Of a DNA stretch of 64,000 nucleotides, positions 33,914 to 42,575 are shown piece after piece (within the stretch, counting starts at the first letter, position 1; each line of letters opens with the position of its first letter). The stretch comes from PoT sp049331405 (GTDB lineage: Bacteria; Planctomycetota; Planctomycetia; Isosphaerales; Isosphaeraceae): the NCBI RefSeq assembly GCF_049331405.1, contig NZ_CP186274.1, forward strand, positions 2,976,001 to 3,040,000, read 5' to 3'. The position numbers were made by a program, and so were the translations under genes. A model generated the notes under the pieces. The model was not told the DNA's origin. It searched no databases and saw only the letters and a list, made by a program, of their open reading frames with translations.

Positions 33914-34568
33914 GTTCCACCTCGCTTCGAATCTGGGCCGACACCGAGGCGGGGTCGGCCGACGCGTCCATGACCACGATGGGGCCGGAGTCGTAGGAGA
34001 AGAGTCCCGCTTTTCGGTCCCTGTCGGCGTTCAGGAACCCCTCGCGGACCCTGGCATGATAGCTGGCGGGGCGATCCTCGATCCGGTCCCTGGCCCCGCC
34101 GGTGCGGTCCCTGGCCACGTCGGGCGGGACGTCCAGGATGATGGTCAGGTCCGGGAAGATGCCCCCCGTCGCCGCACGGCCGACCTCCGCCACCTCGGCG
34201 ATTGGGATCCCCCCGGCGTAACCTTGATAGGCGATGTTGGCCAGCAGGTAGCGGTCGGAGAGGACGAAGGCGCCTCGCTCCAGGGCGGGGCGGATGGTCT
34301 CGGCCACGAGCTGGGCCCGGCTCGCCATATAAAGGAGCATCTCGGCCCTGGGCGAGATCTCGACCTTACTCCGATCGAGCAGGATGGACCGGAGCTGATT
34401 CCCGAGCGGGGTCCCCCCCGGGTCTCGACAGGTCACGACTTCACGGCCCAGGGAACCGAGCCAGGCCGAGAGCTGCGCGACCTGCGTGGTCTTACCGCCG
34501 CCGTCCGGGCCGTCCAGGGACAGGAAGAAGCCGGGCAGGCGTATCTCGGGCCGCGTGTCCATCGCCAA
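33885..34568 (-). CDS. tmk: Thymidylate kinase
   Basis: This 227-residue kinase phosphorylates dTMP to dTDP. The P-loop is LDGPDGGGKTTQ, followed by the DPGG motif in CRDPGGTPLGNQ, SDRYLLANIAYQG (DRY/H motif) and a LID segment with DRTGGARDRIEDR. The N-terminal ten residues are an extension. It overlaps holB downstream and is preceded by the NUDIX gene with a 72-nt gap. The group NUDIX-tmk-holB reads as one operon. Confidence 0.94.
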   Translation of the reverse strand: MAMDTRPEIRLPGFFLSLDGPDGGGKTTQVAQLSAWLGSLGREVVTCRDPGGTPLGNQLRSILLDRSKVEISPRAEMLLYMASRAQLVAETIRPALERGAFVLSDRYLLANIAYQGYAGGIPIAEVAEVGRAATGGIFPDLTIILDVPPDVARDRTGGARDRIEDRPASYHARVREGFLNADRDRKAGLFSYDSGPIVVMDASADPASVSAQIRSEVERALANGPRS

Positions 34569-34640
34569 CGGTCCATCGGAGTCCAGGGGCAGTCCATCCG
34601 GGAGCGGGCCCAGGCCCGAGCCTCGGCCGACTGGATCAGG

Positions 34641-35165
34641 TCAGTTCGACTCGCCCGCGTCGGATCTGGGTTCGGCTTCGGGTGCTGAATCGACCTCGGA
34701 TTCGGGCAATTCCTTGAGCCAGGCGTTCGCCTCGGCGAAGACCTGCCGGATCTTGGAGTGGTAGAGCAACCTCGAGATTTGCTCGAAGGTGCCCCAGTGA
34801 TGCCAGTAGCCGAACGGGTCCTCGACGTGCTCATCGGAGCGGTTCAGCGACGCGATGTCGCGGACCTCGGCGAGGTAGTAGGTCACCGTCTTGACGACCT
34901 TGCGGCCGCGGCGGATGTACGTGTACGACAGGCTCTTCTCGAATCCCTCGTAGAACGACCATTCGACGAGCCCCGTCTCCTCGAGGAACTCTCGAGCCGC
35001 GGTGTCGCGGGACGACTCGCCGATCTCCATCCCCCCCTTGGGGAATTCCCACTTGGCTCGCGGGTTGCGCACGGTGGCCGAGTGAAGGACCAGGAACAAG
35101 AGGCCCTTGTCCTTGTCCCTTCGAAAAGGGATCACACCGGCAGAACGCTCGTGAAATGTGGTCAT
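34641..35165 (-). CDS. NUDIX hydrolase (bis(5'-nucleosyl)-tetraphosphatase-like)
   Basis: This 174-residue protein has a full Nudix box in order: GGMEIGESSRDTAAREFLEE followed by TG. It is preceded by AKWEFPKG and followed by YEGFEKSLSYTYIRRGR. The Ap4A-hydrolase-like combination WEFPKG plus a Tyr-rich strand and a late WHHWGTFEQISRLL helix suggest a dinucleoside polyphosphate or mRNA-cap-like substrate; this is inference. The ATG at 35165 overlaps the stop of the upstream lipoyl-like gene by 4 nt (ATGA), indicating translational coupling. The C-terminal tail is acidic and disordered. Confidence 0.88.
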   Translation of the reverse strand: MTTFHERSAGVIPFRRDKDKGLLFLVLHSATVRNPRAKWEFPKGGMEIGESSRDTAAREFLEETGLVEWSFYEGFEKSLSYTYIRRGRKVVKTVTYYLAEVRDIASLNRSDEHVEDPFGYWHHWGTFEQISRLLYHSKIRQVFAEANAWLKELPESEVDSAPEAEPRSDAGESN

Positions 35166-35452
35166 GTCGGGCGGTGGCCTGACGGCGGACCGTCGCCGTC
35201 TCCGTCTTCTGTGGCCGCCACCAGACCGAGCACGGTCCCGGGCGCTACCAGATCGTCTTCCCACCCTCGAATCTCGGCCAGGCGGCCGGTCGTGGGCGCG
35301 AGTACGTCAAAGGTCGCGGGGCCGACGAGGACTTCGACCAGTCGATCCCCTTCCCAGACCACGTCTCCTCGCGCAGCGAACCAATGGCTCACGACAATCG
35401 GCACGTCCGGACCGGTCCCCAGGTCGGGCAGGATCACTGCCTCCAAACGCAT
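35162..35452 (-). CDS. Stand-alone biotinyl/lipoyl-fold protein without the modifiable Lys
   Basis: This 96-residue protein matches a single lipoyl domain: VILPDLGTG, HWFAARGDVVWEGDRLVEV, then VGPATFDVLAPTTGRLAEI, then DDLVAPGTVLGLV. In lipoyl/biotinyl domains the hairpin carries a Lys in a DKA or MKM context. Here the turn reads GPATF with no Lys, so covalent lipoylation or biotinylation is not expected at the usual site. The last 13 residues are acidic. It shares an ATGA overlap with the NUDIX gene. A carrier-independent, ligand-binding or structural role is inferred. Confidence 0.72.
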   Translation of the reverse strand: MRLEAVILPDLGTGPDVPIVVSHWFAARGDVVWEGDRLVEVLVGPATFDVLAPTTGRLAEIRGWEDDLVAPGTVLGLVAATEDGDGDGPPSGHRPT

Positions 35453-35882
35453 GGCGAACCCCGTCGTAACAGACTACCGCATTTGAGCGATGCGATGGAT
35501 CCGCCCGTTGACGGTCCACGATCGCTGATTAGTCAACTTTATACCGTGAAGCTCAGTTTGGCCAGAGCGTTTCGCCACGACATCGGTCCGTATATCCAGG
35601 TTAAACATCGTGCCCATGGTGAGATGAGGGGCCTGGGTATCGTCGTGGTGATGGGAGAAGCAGGGCATGGATTCGACATTCTTCCTTGAAATTTTCGCGA
35701 AACTTTAGCGCGAAGTCCTGGTAATTTAAGGGATCATCTCTCCGTCCTGACCGGGAATGGACTCCATTTCACGCCTGATGATGAAGTGGGGAGGCCATCC
35801 GAAAGGTACCTCGGAGGAGAGGCGGGCCGACGTGGGTCCGTCCCGAAGGGGCCGAGGTCGAGTCATCGGAAGAGGAAACCGC
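35453..35882. other. Intergenic region, no gene recognised
   Basis: About 430 nt between the divergent lipoyl-like and redoxin genes. It is AT-richer around 35525-35740. Frames here are short and without family features. Promoters for both directions are expected. The plus-strand frame extends upstream of 35883 to 35757, but that part is Arg/Gly-rich and precedes a clear signal peptide, so it is treated as leader. Confidence 0.45.
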
Positions 35883-37763
35883 ATGGCCAGTCGAATTGTG
35901 CGCGGCGTCGTCGGGATCCTGGCCCTGGCAACGACCCTGGGCAGTGCCCGGGGGGCCGAGGCTCCGCCGTTGGATCGAGGGGTCGGCCAGCGAGTCTCGA
36001 ACTTCACGCTCGAGGACGTCTCCGGGAAGAAGATTTCCCTGTATGGCTATCGCGGTAAGAAGGCGGTCGTGGTGACCTTCATCGGCACCGACTGCCCGGT
36101 CGGGAACCTGTATATTCCCCGGCTCGTCGAGATGAACAAGGAATACAAGGACCGTGGGGTCGTCTTCCTCGCGATCAACGCCAACGCCCACGAGACGATG
36201 GAGCAGGTCGTCGCGCACGCGAAGGAGCGTGGCATCGACTTCCCCGTCCTCAAGGATCCGAACAACCTCGTCGCCGACCAGTTGCTCGCCGAGCGGACCT
36301 GCGAGTCCCTCGTGATCGACGGCAAGGCGATACTCCGCTACCGGGGGGCCATCGACGACCAGTACGGCCAGGGGACCCGCAAGCCGGACCCGACCAGGAA
36401 CTTCGTCCGCGAGGCCCTCGAAGAAGTGCTCGCGGGCAAGCCGGTGACGACCGCCTCGACCCCTGTCGTCGGCTGCCTCTTCGACCGGGCCGAGACCGCC
36501 TCGGCGAATCTGGCCAAGTCCCGGCGCGTCCGGGGTGCCAGCCCCGAGATCCTTGCCGCCATCAAGGAGCAGGGGGAAGTCGCCCCGGCCAAGGTGGGCA
36601 AGGTGACGTATGCCTCCGACGTCGCCGCGATCCTCCAGGCGAAGTGCCAGTCCTGCCACCGCCCCGGCGAGGTCGGGCCATTCCCGCTCCTCTCGTATGA
36701 CGACGCCCGCGGGCACGCCGCCATGATCCGCGAGGTCGTCGACGAGCGACGGATGCCCCCCTGGCACGCCGACCCCCGCTATGGCCACTTCCAGAACGAC
36801 CGCAGGCTGAGCCCCGAGGAGCGTGCCAAGCTGATCGCCTGGGTCGAGCAGGATTCCCCGCTCGGCGACCCGGCCGCGATCCCCGTGGCGAGGACGTTCT
36901 CCGAGGGCTGGACGATCGGCAAGCCCGACGCGGTCTTCGAGATCCCCGAGCCCTATACGGTCGCCGCCCAGGGGGTGATCGACTACGTCAATATCCGCGT
37001 CCCGACGCACTTCACCGAGGACAAGTGGATCCAGGCCGCCGAGGCCCGTCCCGGCGACCGCGGCGTGGTCCACCACATCATCGTCTACGTCGACGACCAC
37101 ACGAAGAAGTCTCGCAAGTCCGAAGGCCACCTCTGCGGCTTCGCCCCGGGGGACCTGCCGTCCGTCTACGAAAATGGCACGGCGAAGAAGATCCCGGCCG
37201 GCTCCGACCTGATCTTCCAGCTCCACTACACGCCGAACGGCAAGATCACGACCGACCGCTCGAAGCTCGGCGTCATCTTCGCCAAGGAGCCCGTCCAGCA
37301 CGAGGCCCACACCCGGCCGATCGCCCAGGGCAAGTTCGCCATCCCGCCGGGGGCGGATAACTACGAGGTGAACTCGACGCTGACGGTCGACAGGGACATC
37401 CGCCTCCTCAACTTCATGCCGCACATGCACCTGCGAGGCAAGAGCTTCGAGTACAAAGCGACGTACCCCGACGGCCGCTCCGAGATCCTGCTTTCTGTCC
37501 CCGCGTACGACTTCGCCTGGCAGAGCGTCTACGTCCTGGCCAAGCCCCTGACGTTGCCCAAGGGGACCCGGATCGACTGCCAGGCCCACTTCGACAACTC
37601 GGAGGGGAACCCCAACAACCCCGACCCCAAGAAGACCGTGACCTGGGGCGACCAGACCTTCGAAGAGATGATGATCGGCTACATCGACTATGTCGATGAA
37701 GAGGCGATTGCATCCAAGACACCTGAATCGAAGCCGGCGGACTCGACCTCGAGCTCCGACTGA
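35883..37763 (+). CDS. Redoxin / cytochrome c / copper type II monooxygenase-like fusion
   Basis: This 626-residue exported protein has a signal peptide (GVVGILALATTLGSARG) and AGAGGA 7 nt before ATG 35883. A peroxiredoxin-like domain at about 25-190 has FIGTDCPVGNLY, a single Cys with no CxxC. One heme-c motif, CQSCH, lies in a segment ending WHADPRYGHFQNDRRLSPEE. The C-terminal half has the two copper sites of PHM/DBM-type monooxygenases: VVHHIIVYV and FQLHYTP (CuH ligands), and MPHMHLRGKSF plus a late Met (EEMMIGY) for CuM. All ligand positions appear conserved. Such fusions occur in planctomycetes and acidobacteria; the substrate is unknown. It precedes the sigma-TlpA gene in the same direction but a terminator intervenes. 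Confidence 0.85.
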   Translation: MASRIVRGVVGILALATTLGSARGAEAPPLDRGVGQRVSNFTLEDVSGKKISLYGYRGKKAVVVTFIGTDCPVGNLYIPRLVEMNKEYKDRGVVFLAINANAHETMEQVVAHAKERGIDFPVLKDPNNLVADQLLAERTCESLVIDGKAILRYRGAIDDQYGQGTRKPDPTRNFVREALEEVLAGKPVTTASTPVVGCLFDRAETASANLAKSRRVRGASPEILAAIKEQGEVAPAKVGKVTYASDVAAILQAKCQSCHRPGEVGPFPLLSYDDARGHAAMIREVVDERRMPPWHADPRYGHFQNDRRLSPEERAKLIAWVEQDSPLGDPAAIPVARTFSEGWTIGKPDAVFEIPEPYTVAAQGVIDYVNIRVPTHFTEDKWIQAAEARPGDRGVVHHIIVYVDDHTKKSRKSEGHLCGFAPGDLPSVYENGTAKKIPAGSDLIFQLHYTPNGKITTDRSKLGVIFAKEPVQHEAHTRPIAQGKFAIPPGADNYEVNSTLTVDRDIRLLNFMPHMHLRGKSFEYKATYPDGRSEILLSVPAYDFAWQSVYVLAKPLTLPKGTRIDCQAHFDNSEGNPNNPDPKKTVTWGDQTFEEMMIGYIDYVDEEAIASKTPESKPADSTSSSD

Positions 37764-37790
37764 GCCACGCGGCGACCCTCGTGCGAGATT

Positions 37791-37839
37791 TGTGAAACGG
37801 GAGTCTCGGTCACCCTCTGGCCAGGACTCCCGTTTCGCG
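37791..37839. terminator. Hairpin terminator with long loop
   Basis: A perfect 12-bp stem GAAACGGGAGTC/GACTCCCGTTTC (37794-37805 and 37825-37836), extendable with wobble pairs, around a 19-nt loop. It lies 30 nt past the monooxygenase-like gene. No clean U-run follows. Confidence 0.6.
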
Positions 37840-37959
37840 TTCCTGGGGGTGATCGCCCAGGAAATCTCTCCCGCCGCGAAAATCGGCGCATGAGATGAGG
37901 CCGAGCCGGCATGGTAGGGGTAGGATTGGAACACGACCACCCCCGCCGGGACGAGGCCC

Positions 37960-40413
37960 ATGGCGCAACCGAGATCCTCGCATGTCCTCCACAACGTCGG
38001 CTTGCTCTGGAATCAAGGAGTTGCCGCCGGGCTCTCCGACGCCCAGTTGCTCGAGCGTTTCGCCGCGTCCCAGGCCCTGGCGGCCGAGTCGTTCCATGCC
38101 GCCGAGGTCGCGTTCGAAGCCCTGGTCTCCCGGCATGGCCCGATGGTCCTTGGTGTCTGCCGCCGCGCTTTGAACGACCCTCGCGACATCGAGGACGCCT
38201 TCCAGGCGACGTTCCTCGTCCTCGTGCGGCGGGCCCCTTCCGTCAGGGTGGAGGGCTCCCTCGGCCGCTGGCTCTATGGCGTGGCCCGTCGCGTCGCCGC
38301 CAGGGCCCGGATCCGATCGGAGCGAATGAAGGCGCGTTCTCTCCCTCTCAACGGAGATGAACCCGAGGCTGAGCCCGAAGCGCGAGCCTCGGATGAGTTG
38401 CTGGCCGTCGTCGACGAGGAACTCGGACGGCTTCCCGAGAGGTATCGGTCGGCGATCATCCTCTGTCACCTGGAAGGACTGACGCACGCCCAGGCGGCCG
38501 ATCGACTGCATTGCCCCGTCGGCACGCTGAGCGGTCGGCTTTCGCGGGGTCGAACCTTGTTGAAGCGGAGGCTTGTGCGTCGGGGCTTTTCCTCGACCGC
38601 CGGATCGTTTGCCGCGTTCCTGACTCCGGAAGCGACTCGCGCCGCAGTCCCCGAGTCCTGGATTTCGCAAGCGGCGAGGGCCTCGGCCGAACTCGCCCTC
38701 GCCGGGCGGATCCAGGGGGGAGCCGTCTCCGTCACGGCGGTTGCGCTCAAGGACGAGGTCTTGCGAGCGGCCCTGGCTTTCAAGCTGAAGGCCTGCGCCT
38801 CGGTGTTGCTGGCGGTCGCGTTGACGACCGTGACGCTCGGGGGCAGGGCGGGGGCCGGGGATCAGGCCGCACAGCCTCGGGGCCAGATGCTCAATGCGGT
38901 CGCGTCGAAACCGGACAAGGCCGTCCCGTCTCCTTATCCACCGGCGGACGAGCTCATCCGGGAGATCGAGGGACTCATCAAGTCGGCCCGTCGGCCGATG
39001 GAGTCGGAGCTCTTCAAGTCGACATTTACGAACCTGGCCGATCGCATCGCCGTGTTGCGCCAGGGTTATCCCCGGGATCCTCGCGTCTCTCAATACATGC
39101 TCGATCGGTGGATGTCCTTGAACTTCATCGGCAGGAGGGCCGAGATGGACGAGGAGGTCGCCGCCGTCCTGGCGACGTCGAGCGATGACGTCTTGCGGAG
39201 GAATGCGCTCTACATCCAGTCGGCCCTCCGACTCCAGGATCCGATCGGTGTCGGGCGGACGGTCGCGATCGCCGAACGGTTCGCACGCGATTTTCCCGGC
39301 GACAACCAGGGCGCCTTCCTCTTTCGACAGGCCGGGCAGAACCTTGATGGTGCCTGGTACACGTTGATCGGGCTCTCCGCCGCTCTGGGAGTCCTGGCGG
39401 CCACCCTTTTCGGACTTTCCCGCCGAGTTTCGAGGAGCAAGATCAGGGGTTGGCTCAAGGTGGCCTTCCGCGTCGCGGTTGTGGTGATGCTGGCCGCGAA
39501 CCTGATCCTGATCGCGTATCGGGTCCAGTCGAGCAGCGCCAGGGAAGGGCTGATTGAAGTCGTCCTGAAGCATCTCGAGACGGCCTCGAGGAGCTTACTC
39601 AGTCTTCAGCCGATGGCGTCGGCGCTCGGCTATATCATCACGGAGAACCTGAGGCGTGTTGCGTGGACCCCCTGGATGGGGCTCGCGATAGGTCTGTCGG
39701 CGCTCGGGGCCTATGCCGTTGCGTCTTATCGAGGACTGACCTGGGAGACCTTTCGATGTCGGTTCTCGAGGGGGGTGCTCGCAAGTCTGAGCTTCCTGGT
39801 GATCCTCCTCGGTTTCCAGCTCGTCGGCCTGGTCTGGGTGACGTACAAGCTCTGGCAGATCGAGGCCCGGCTCGAACGCGAGTATCCCACCTCATACGGC
39901 AGCCAGATGGTCAAAGGAGCCCGGAGGCAGAGCGAGGGGCTGGGGAAGCCATTCGAGCTCGAGTTCAATGACGCGATCACGGGGCGTCACATCTCGATGA
40001 AGGACCTGCGAGGAAAGGTCGTTGTCATCGACTTCTGGGCGACCTGGTGCGGCCCTTGCGTCGGCGAGGTCCCCGAGATGAAGCAGGTCTATGCCGAGTA
40101 TCACGACCAGGGGGTCGAGTTCATCGGCGTGAGCCGCGACCTGCCCGAGGAGGACGGCGGCCTCAAAGACCTCAAGGATTTCGTGGCGAAGCATGACATG
40201 CCCTGGCCTCAGTACCACGAGGCGCAGGACAACCACCACCTGGTTCGCAACGGGGATGCCTCGAAGGGTTTCTCGGAATCCTGGGGTGTTAACGGAGTGC
40301 CCACCGTCTTCCTGGTCGACGCCGAGGGGAATCTGTCCTCGACGACGGCCCGGGGGAAGCTCGAGACGCTGATCCCTCGCTTGCTAAAGGCTCGGGACGC
40401 GAAGTCGCCTTGA
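37960..40413 (+). CDS. ECF sigma factor fused to five TM helices and a TlpA-like thioredoxin
   Basis: This 817-residue single frame begins with an ECF sigma factor: region 2 about 50-120 (FEALVSRHGPMVLGVCRRAL, IEDAFQATFLVLVRR, GRWLYGVARRVAARA) and region 4 about 150-205 (LPERYRSAIILCHLEGLTHA, then CPVGTLSGRLSRGRTLL). Hydrophobic helices lie at about 276-294, 465-486, 502-521, 571-590 and 605-630. The C-terminal 150 residues are a TlpA/ResA-like thioredoxin with DFWATWCGPC (Cys697, Cys700), a cis-Pro in NGVPTVFLVD, and the insertion typical of TlpA. Five helices place sigma in the cytoplasm and thioredoxin in the periplasm, a coherent topology. Residues 320-460 are a helical extracytoplasmic region. 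It may transmit envelope redox state to transcription; this is inference. Confidence 0.88.
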   Translation: MAQPRSSHVLHNVGLLWNQGVAAGLSDAQLLERFAASQALAAESFHAAEVAFEALVSRHGPMVLGVCRRALNDPRDIEDAFQATFLVLVRRAPSVRVEGSLGRWLYGVARRVAARARIRSERMKARSLPLNGDEPEAEPEARASDELLAVVDEELGRLPERYRSAIILCHLEGLTHAQAADRLHCPVGTLSGRLSRGRTLLKRRLVRRGFSSTAGSFAAFLTPEATRAAVPESWISQAARASAELALAGRIQGGAVSVTAVALKDEVLRAALAFKLKACASVLLAVALTTVTLGGRAGAGDQAAQPRGQMLNAVASKPDKAVPSPYPPADELIREIEGLIKSARRPMESELFKSTFTNLADRIAVLRQGYPRDPRVSQYMLDRWMSLNFIGRRAEMDEEVAAVLATSSDDVLRRNALYIQSALRLQDPIGVGRTVAIAERFARDFPGDNQGAFLFRQAGQNLDGAWYTLIGLSAALGVLAATLFGLSRRVSRSKIRGWLKVAFRVAVVVMLAANLILIAYRVQSSSAREGLIEVVLKHLETASRSLLSLQPMASALGYIITENLRRVAWTPWMGLAIGLSALGAYAVASYRGLTWETFRCRFSRGVLASLSFLVILLGFQLVGLVWVTYKLWQIEARLEREYPTSYGSQMVKGARRQSEGLGKPFELEFNDAITGRHISMKDLRGKVVVIDFWATWCGPCVGEVPEMKQVYAEYHDQGVEFIGVSRDLPEEDGGLKDLKDFVAKHDMPWPQYHEAQDNHHLVRNGDASKGFSESWGVNGVPTVFLVDAEGNLSSTTARGKLETLIPRLLKARDAKSP

Positions 40414-40555
40414 ACTTTGTTGGAAGCCCGGTCAGTCGTCAAAAACGGCTCAACTGGCAGCATTGTAACGCCGATATCATCCCCGGGCTCATCGAACCGG
40501 CAGGTCCGGACGCGCCTTGGGCTGCGCTCCGGGCCTTGGACTTCGGAGTTCGGGG

Positions 40556-42271
40556 ATGTCGCGACGATGGCCGACTCGATTGCTGGTGGTGCTCTTTCTC
40601 GCCCTGGGTGGTTGCGCGCAGCCGCTTCCCCGACGTGAATACGTCGAGGTGGTCGAGGGCCTGCATCAGGTGGCCCACCGCCCGCCGCACACGATCCACC
40701 CCGACGAGCCCGAGGCACTACGGCTCGACCCCGAGCCCATGCCCGTCGAGATATCGGGCCCGCAGCCGGTCGACGCGTACATTCAGCGAGCCCTCGCCGA
40801 GAACCAGACCGTCCAGGCCGCCCGCTTCAACGTCCTGGCGCTGAAAGCGAGGATTCCGCAGGTCACGTCGCTCGACGATCCGACCGTCTCGAACACGATC
40901 TATCCCATCCCGAGCGTGGCTCCCCAGTATTCCTTGATGGGATACAACCCGTACAACCTCATGATCGCCCAGCAATTCCCCTGGGCCGGGACCTTGCGGC
41001 TCCGCGGCGAGGCGGCCGAGCAGGATGTACAAGTGGCCTTCGCCGAACTCGCCGCCGCGCAGCTCGATGCCGTGTCGGGGGTCAAGCGGGCGTATTACGA
41101 CCTCTACTTCAGCGAGCGGGCCGAGGCGATCCTGGTCGAGAACCGGAAGTTCGCCAGCGACGTGGTCGAGTTCGCCAAGGCGAGGCTGAAGTCGGGCGGG
41201 AGCCAGCAGGACTACCTCCGCGCCGACGTGGTGATCTCCGACATCGACCGGGAACTGCTGCGGATCCGGCAAGGGCTCACCTCGGCACGGGCGGATCTCG
41301 CCCAGGTGCTCCACGTCAGTCCGGAGTCGGACCTGCGGACCACGCCCGAGATGAAGATCGCCGAGGTCCCCAAGGCGGTCGACCGGCTCTATCGCCTGGC
41401 CGTCGCCGCCCGTCCCGAGCTGCGCGGACGGCTGGCGGCGGTCGCACGCGACGAGCGGGCCGTGGAACTCGCCCGGAAGCGCTACTACCCCAACGTCACG
41501 CTGGGCCTCTCCTACATGGATATGGAGAAGACCAACGCGATGACCCCCAACACGGCGGGGGGGATGCCCAACATCGGCTTCTTCGTTGGGTTCAACCTCC
41601 CGGTCTATCGTGCCAAGCTCGCCGCCGGCGTCTGCGAGGCCCAGGCCAGGACGGTCGCCGACGCCAAGCTCTACGAAGCCGAGCGCGACGCGACCTATCG
41701 CGAGGTGAAGGACCTGCTCAGCCAGGCGAACACCCAGCGCCAGACCATCGAGATCTTCCGCACGAACATTTTGCCCAAGAGCGAGCAGGCCCTCGAGGCC
41801 GCCGCCAGCGACTATCGCCTCGGCAACGTCGATTACGTCACCCTCATGACGGCCTGGCGCGAGGTGCTCCAGATCAAGCTCCAGGTCGCCCAGGTCGAAT
41901 CGGAGCTGGGCAAGGCCCTGGCTTCCCTCGAGCGGGCCGTCGGCGTACAGCTCAACGAGCATCCCCCGACACCCGAGGCCGAGTCGACGCCTGATGCGGC
42001 CTCGGACGCCAAACCGATGGTCCGACCCGTGCCCCCCGGAGCCGACTCATCGAGCCCATTCCCGTCCCAGAACGACCCGGCTAAGGATCAAGGCGAGGAT
42101 CGGGCCAAGGGCAAGGAAGAGAAATCGACCCCGCCGCAGAGACAACCACGCACGACCGACGCGGGGGGCCGCGACCAGGACAAGCCCCACGCCGAGGCCA
42201 ATGGCGAGGTCATCGAGTCCATCCCTCCCATCGAGATCGAGGTGAGCGGCCCGACTGCCTCGAACGACTGA
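40556..42271 (+). CDS. TolC/CusC-like outer-membrane efflux lipoprotein
   Basis: This 571-residue protein has a lipoprotein signal ending LALGGC (Cys about 21) and the OEP repeat region: VDAYIQRALAENQTVQAARF, QQFPWAGTLRLRGEAAEQDV, LDAVSGVKRAYYDLYFSERA, and a second half with PELRGRLAAVARDERAVELA. The PWAG and YYDLYF features are like CusC/CzcC members that pair with metal RND pumps. The last 100 residues are Pro/Glu/Lys-rich and disordered. The ATG 40556 has CGGAG 7 nt before it; the frame upstream is leader. No pump or adaptor adjoins it; the RND pump at 52147 and adaptor at 6643 are possible partners. Confidence 0.85.
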   Translation: MSRRWPTRLLVVLFLALGGCAQPLPRREYVEVVEGLHQVAHRPPHTIHPDEPEALRLDPEPMPVEISGPQPVDAYIQRALAENQTVQAARFNVLALKARIPQVTSLDDPTVSNTIYPIPSVAPQYSLMGYNPYNLMIAQQFPWAGTLRLRGEAAEQDVQVAFAELAAAQLDAVSGVKRAYYDLYFSERAEAILVENRKFASDVVEFAKARLKSGGSQQDYLRADVVISDIDRELLRIRQGLTSARADLAQVLHVSPESDLRTTPEMKIAEVPKAVDRLYRLAVAARPELRGRLAAVARDERAVELARKRYYPNVTLGLSYMDMEKTNAMTPNTAGGMPNIGFFVGFNLPVYRAKLAAGVCEAQARTVADAKLYEAERDATYREVKDLLSQANTQRQTIEIFRTNILPKSEQALEAAASDYRLGNVDYVTLMTAWREVLQIKLQVAQVESELGKALASLERAVGVQLNEHPPTPEAESTPDAASDAKPMVRPVPPGADSSSPFPSQNDPAKDQGEDRAKGKEEKSTPPQRQPRTTDAGGRDQDKPHAEANGEVIESIPPIEIEVSGPTASND

Positions 42272-42575
42272 ACCGAGATCGAGGATCGTCCCTCTGAATT
42301 CGAGGCCGGGCCTCTCGCCGAGCGGTCATACGGACGGCTGCCCTCCGCGGCGGCTTCCTGGTATGATGATCCAAATGACGATGCCGGGCCTGCGAGGGCC
42401 TGGCGTCCGACCGTGCCTCGACGGATGCGAGGTGCCGGGATTTGCGGGCGGCCCGGGCGTCCCAGACGCCGATCGGCCGCCCGTTTCGTTTCTGTTCTTG
42501 ATGGGCTCACCTCGATGCGCCGCGTGTCGGCGGCGTCGGGGCGTCTGGAATTGGGCTTCGCGGAGTAAGTCAGGC
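42272..42575. other. Intergenic region before truB
   Basis: About 300 nt. The truB frame is open upstream to 42363, but the extra residues are not TruB-like. No hairpin terminator or RNA gene is recognised. Confidence 0.4.
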
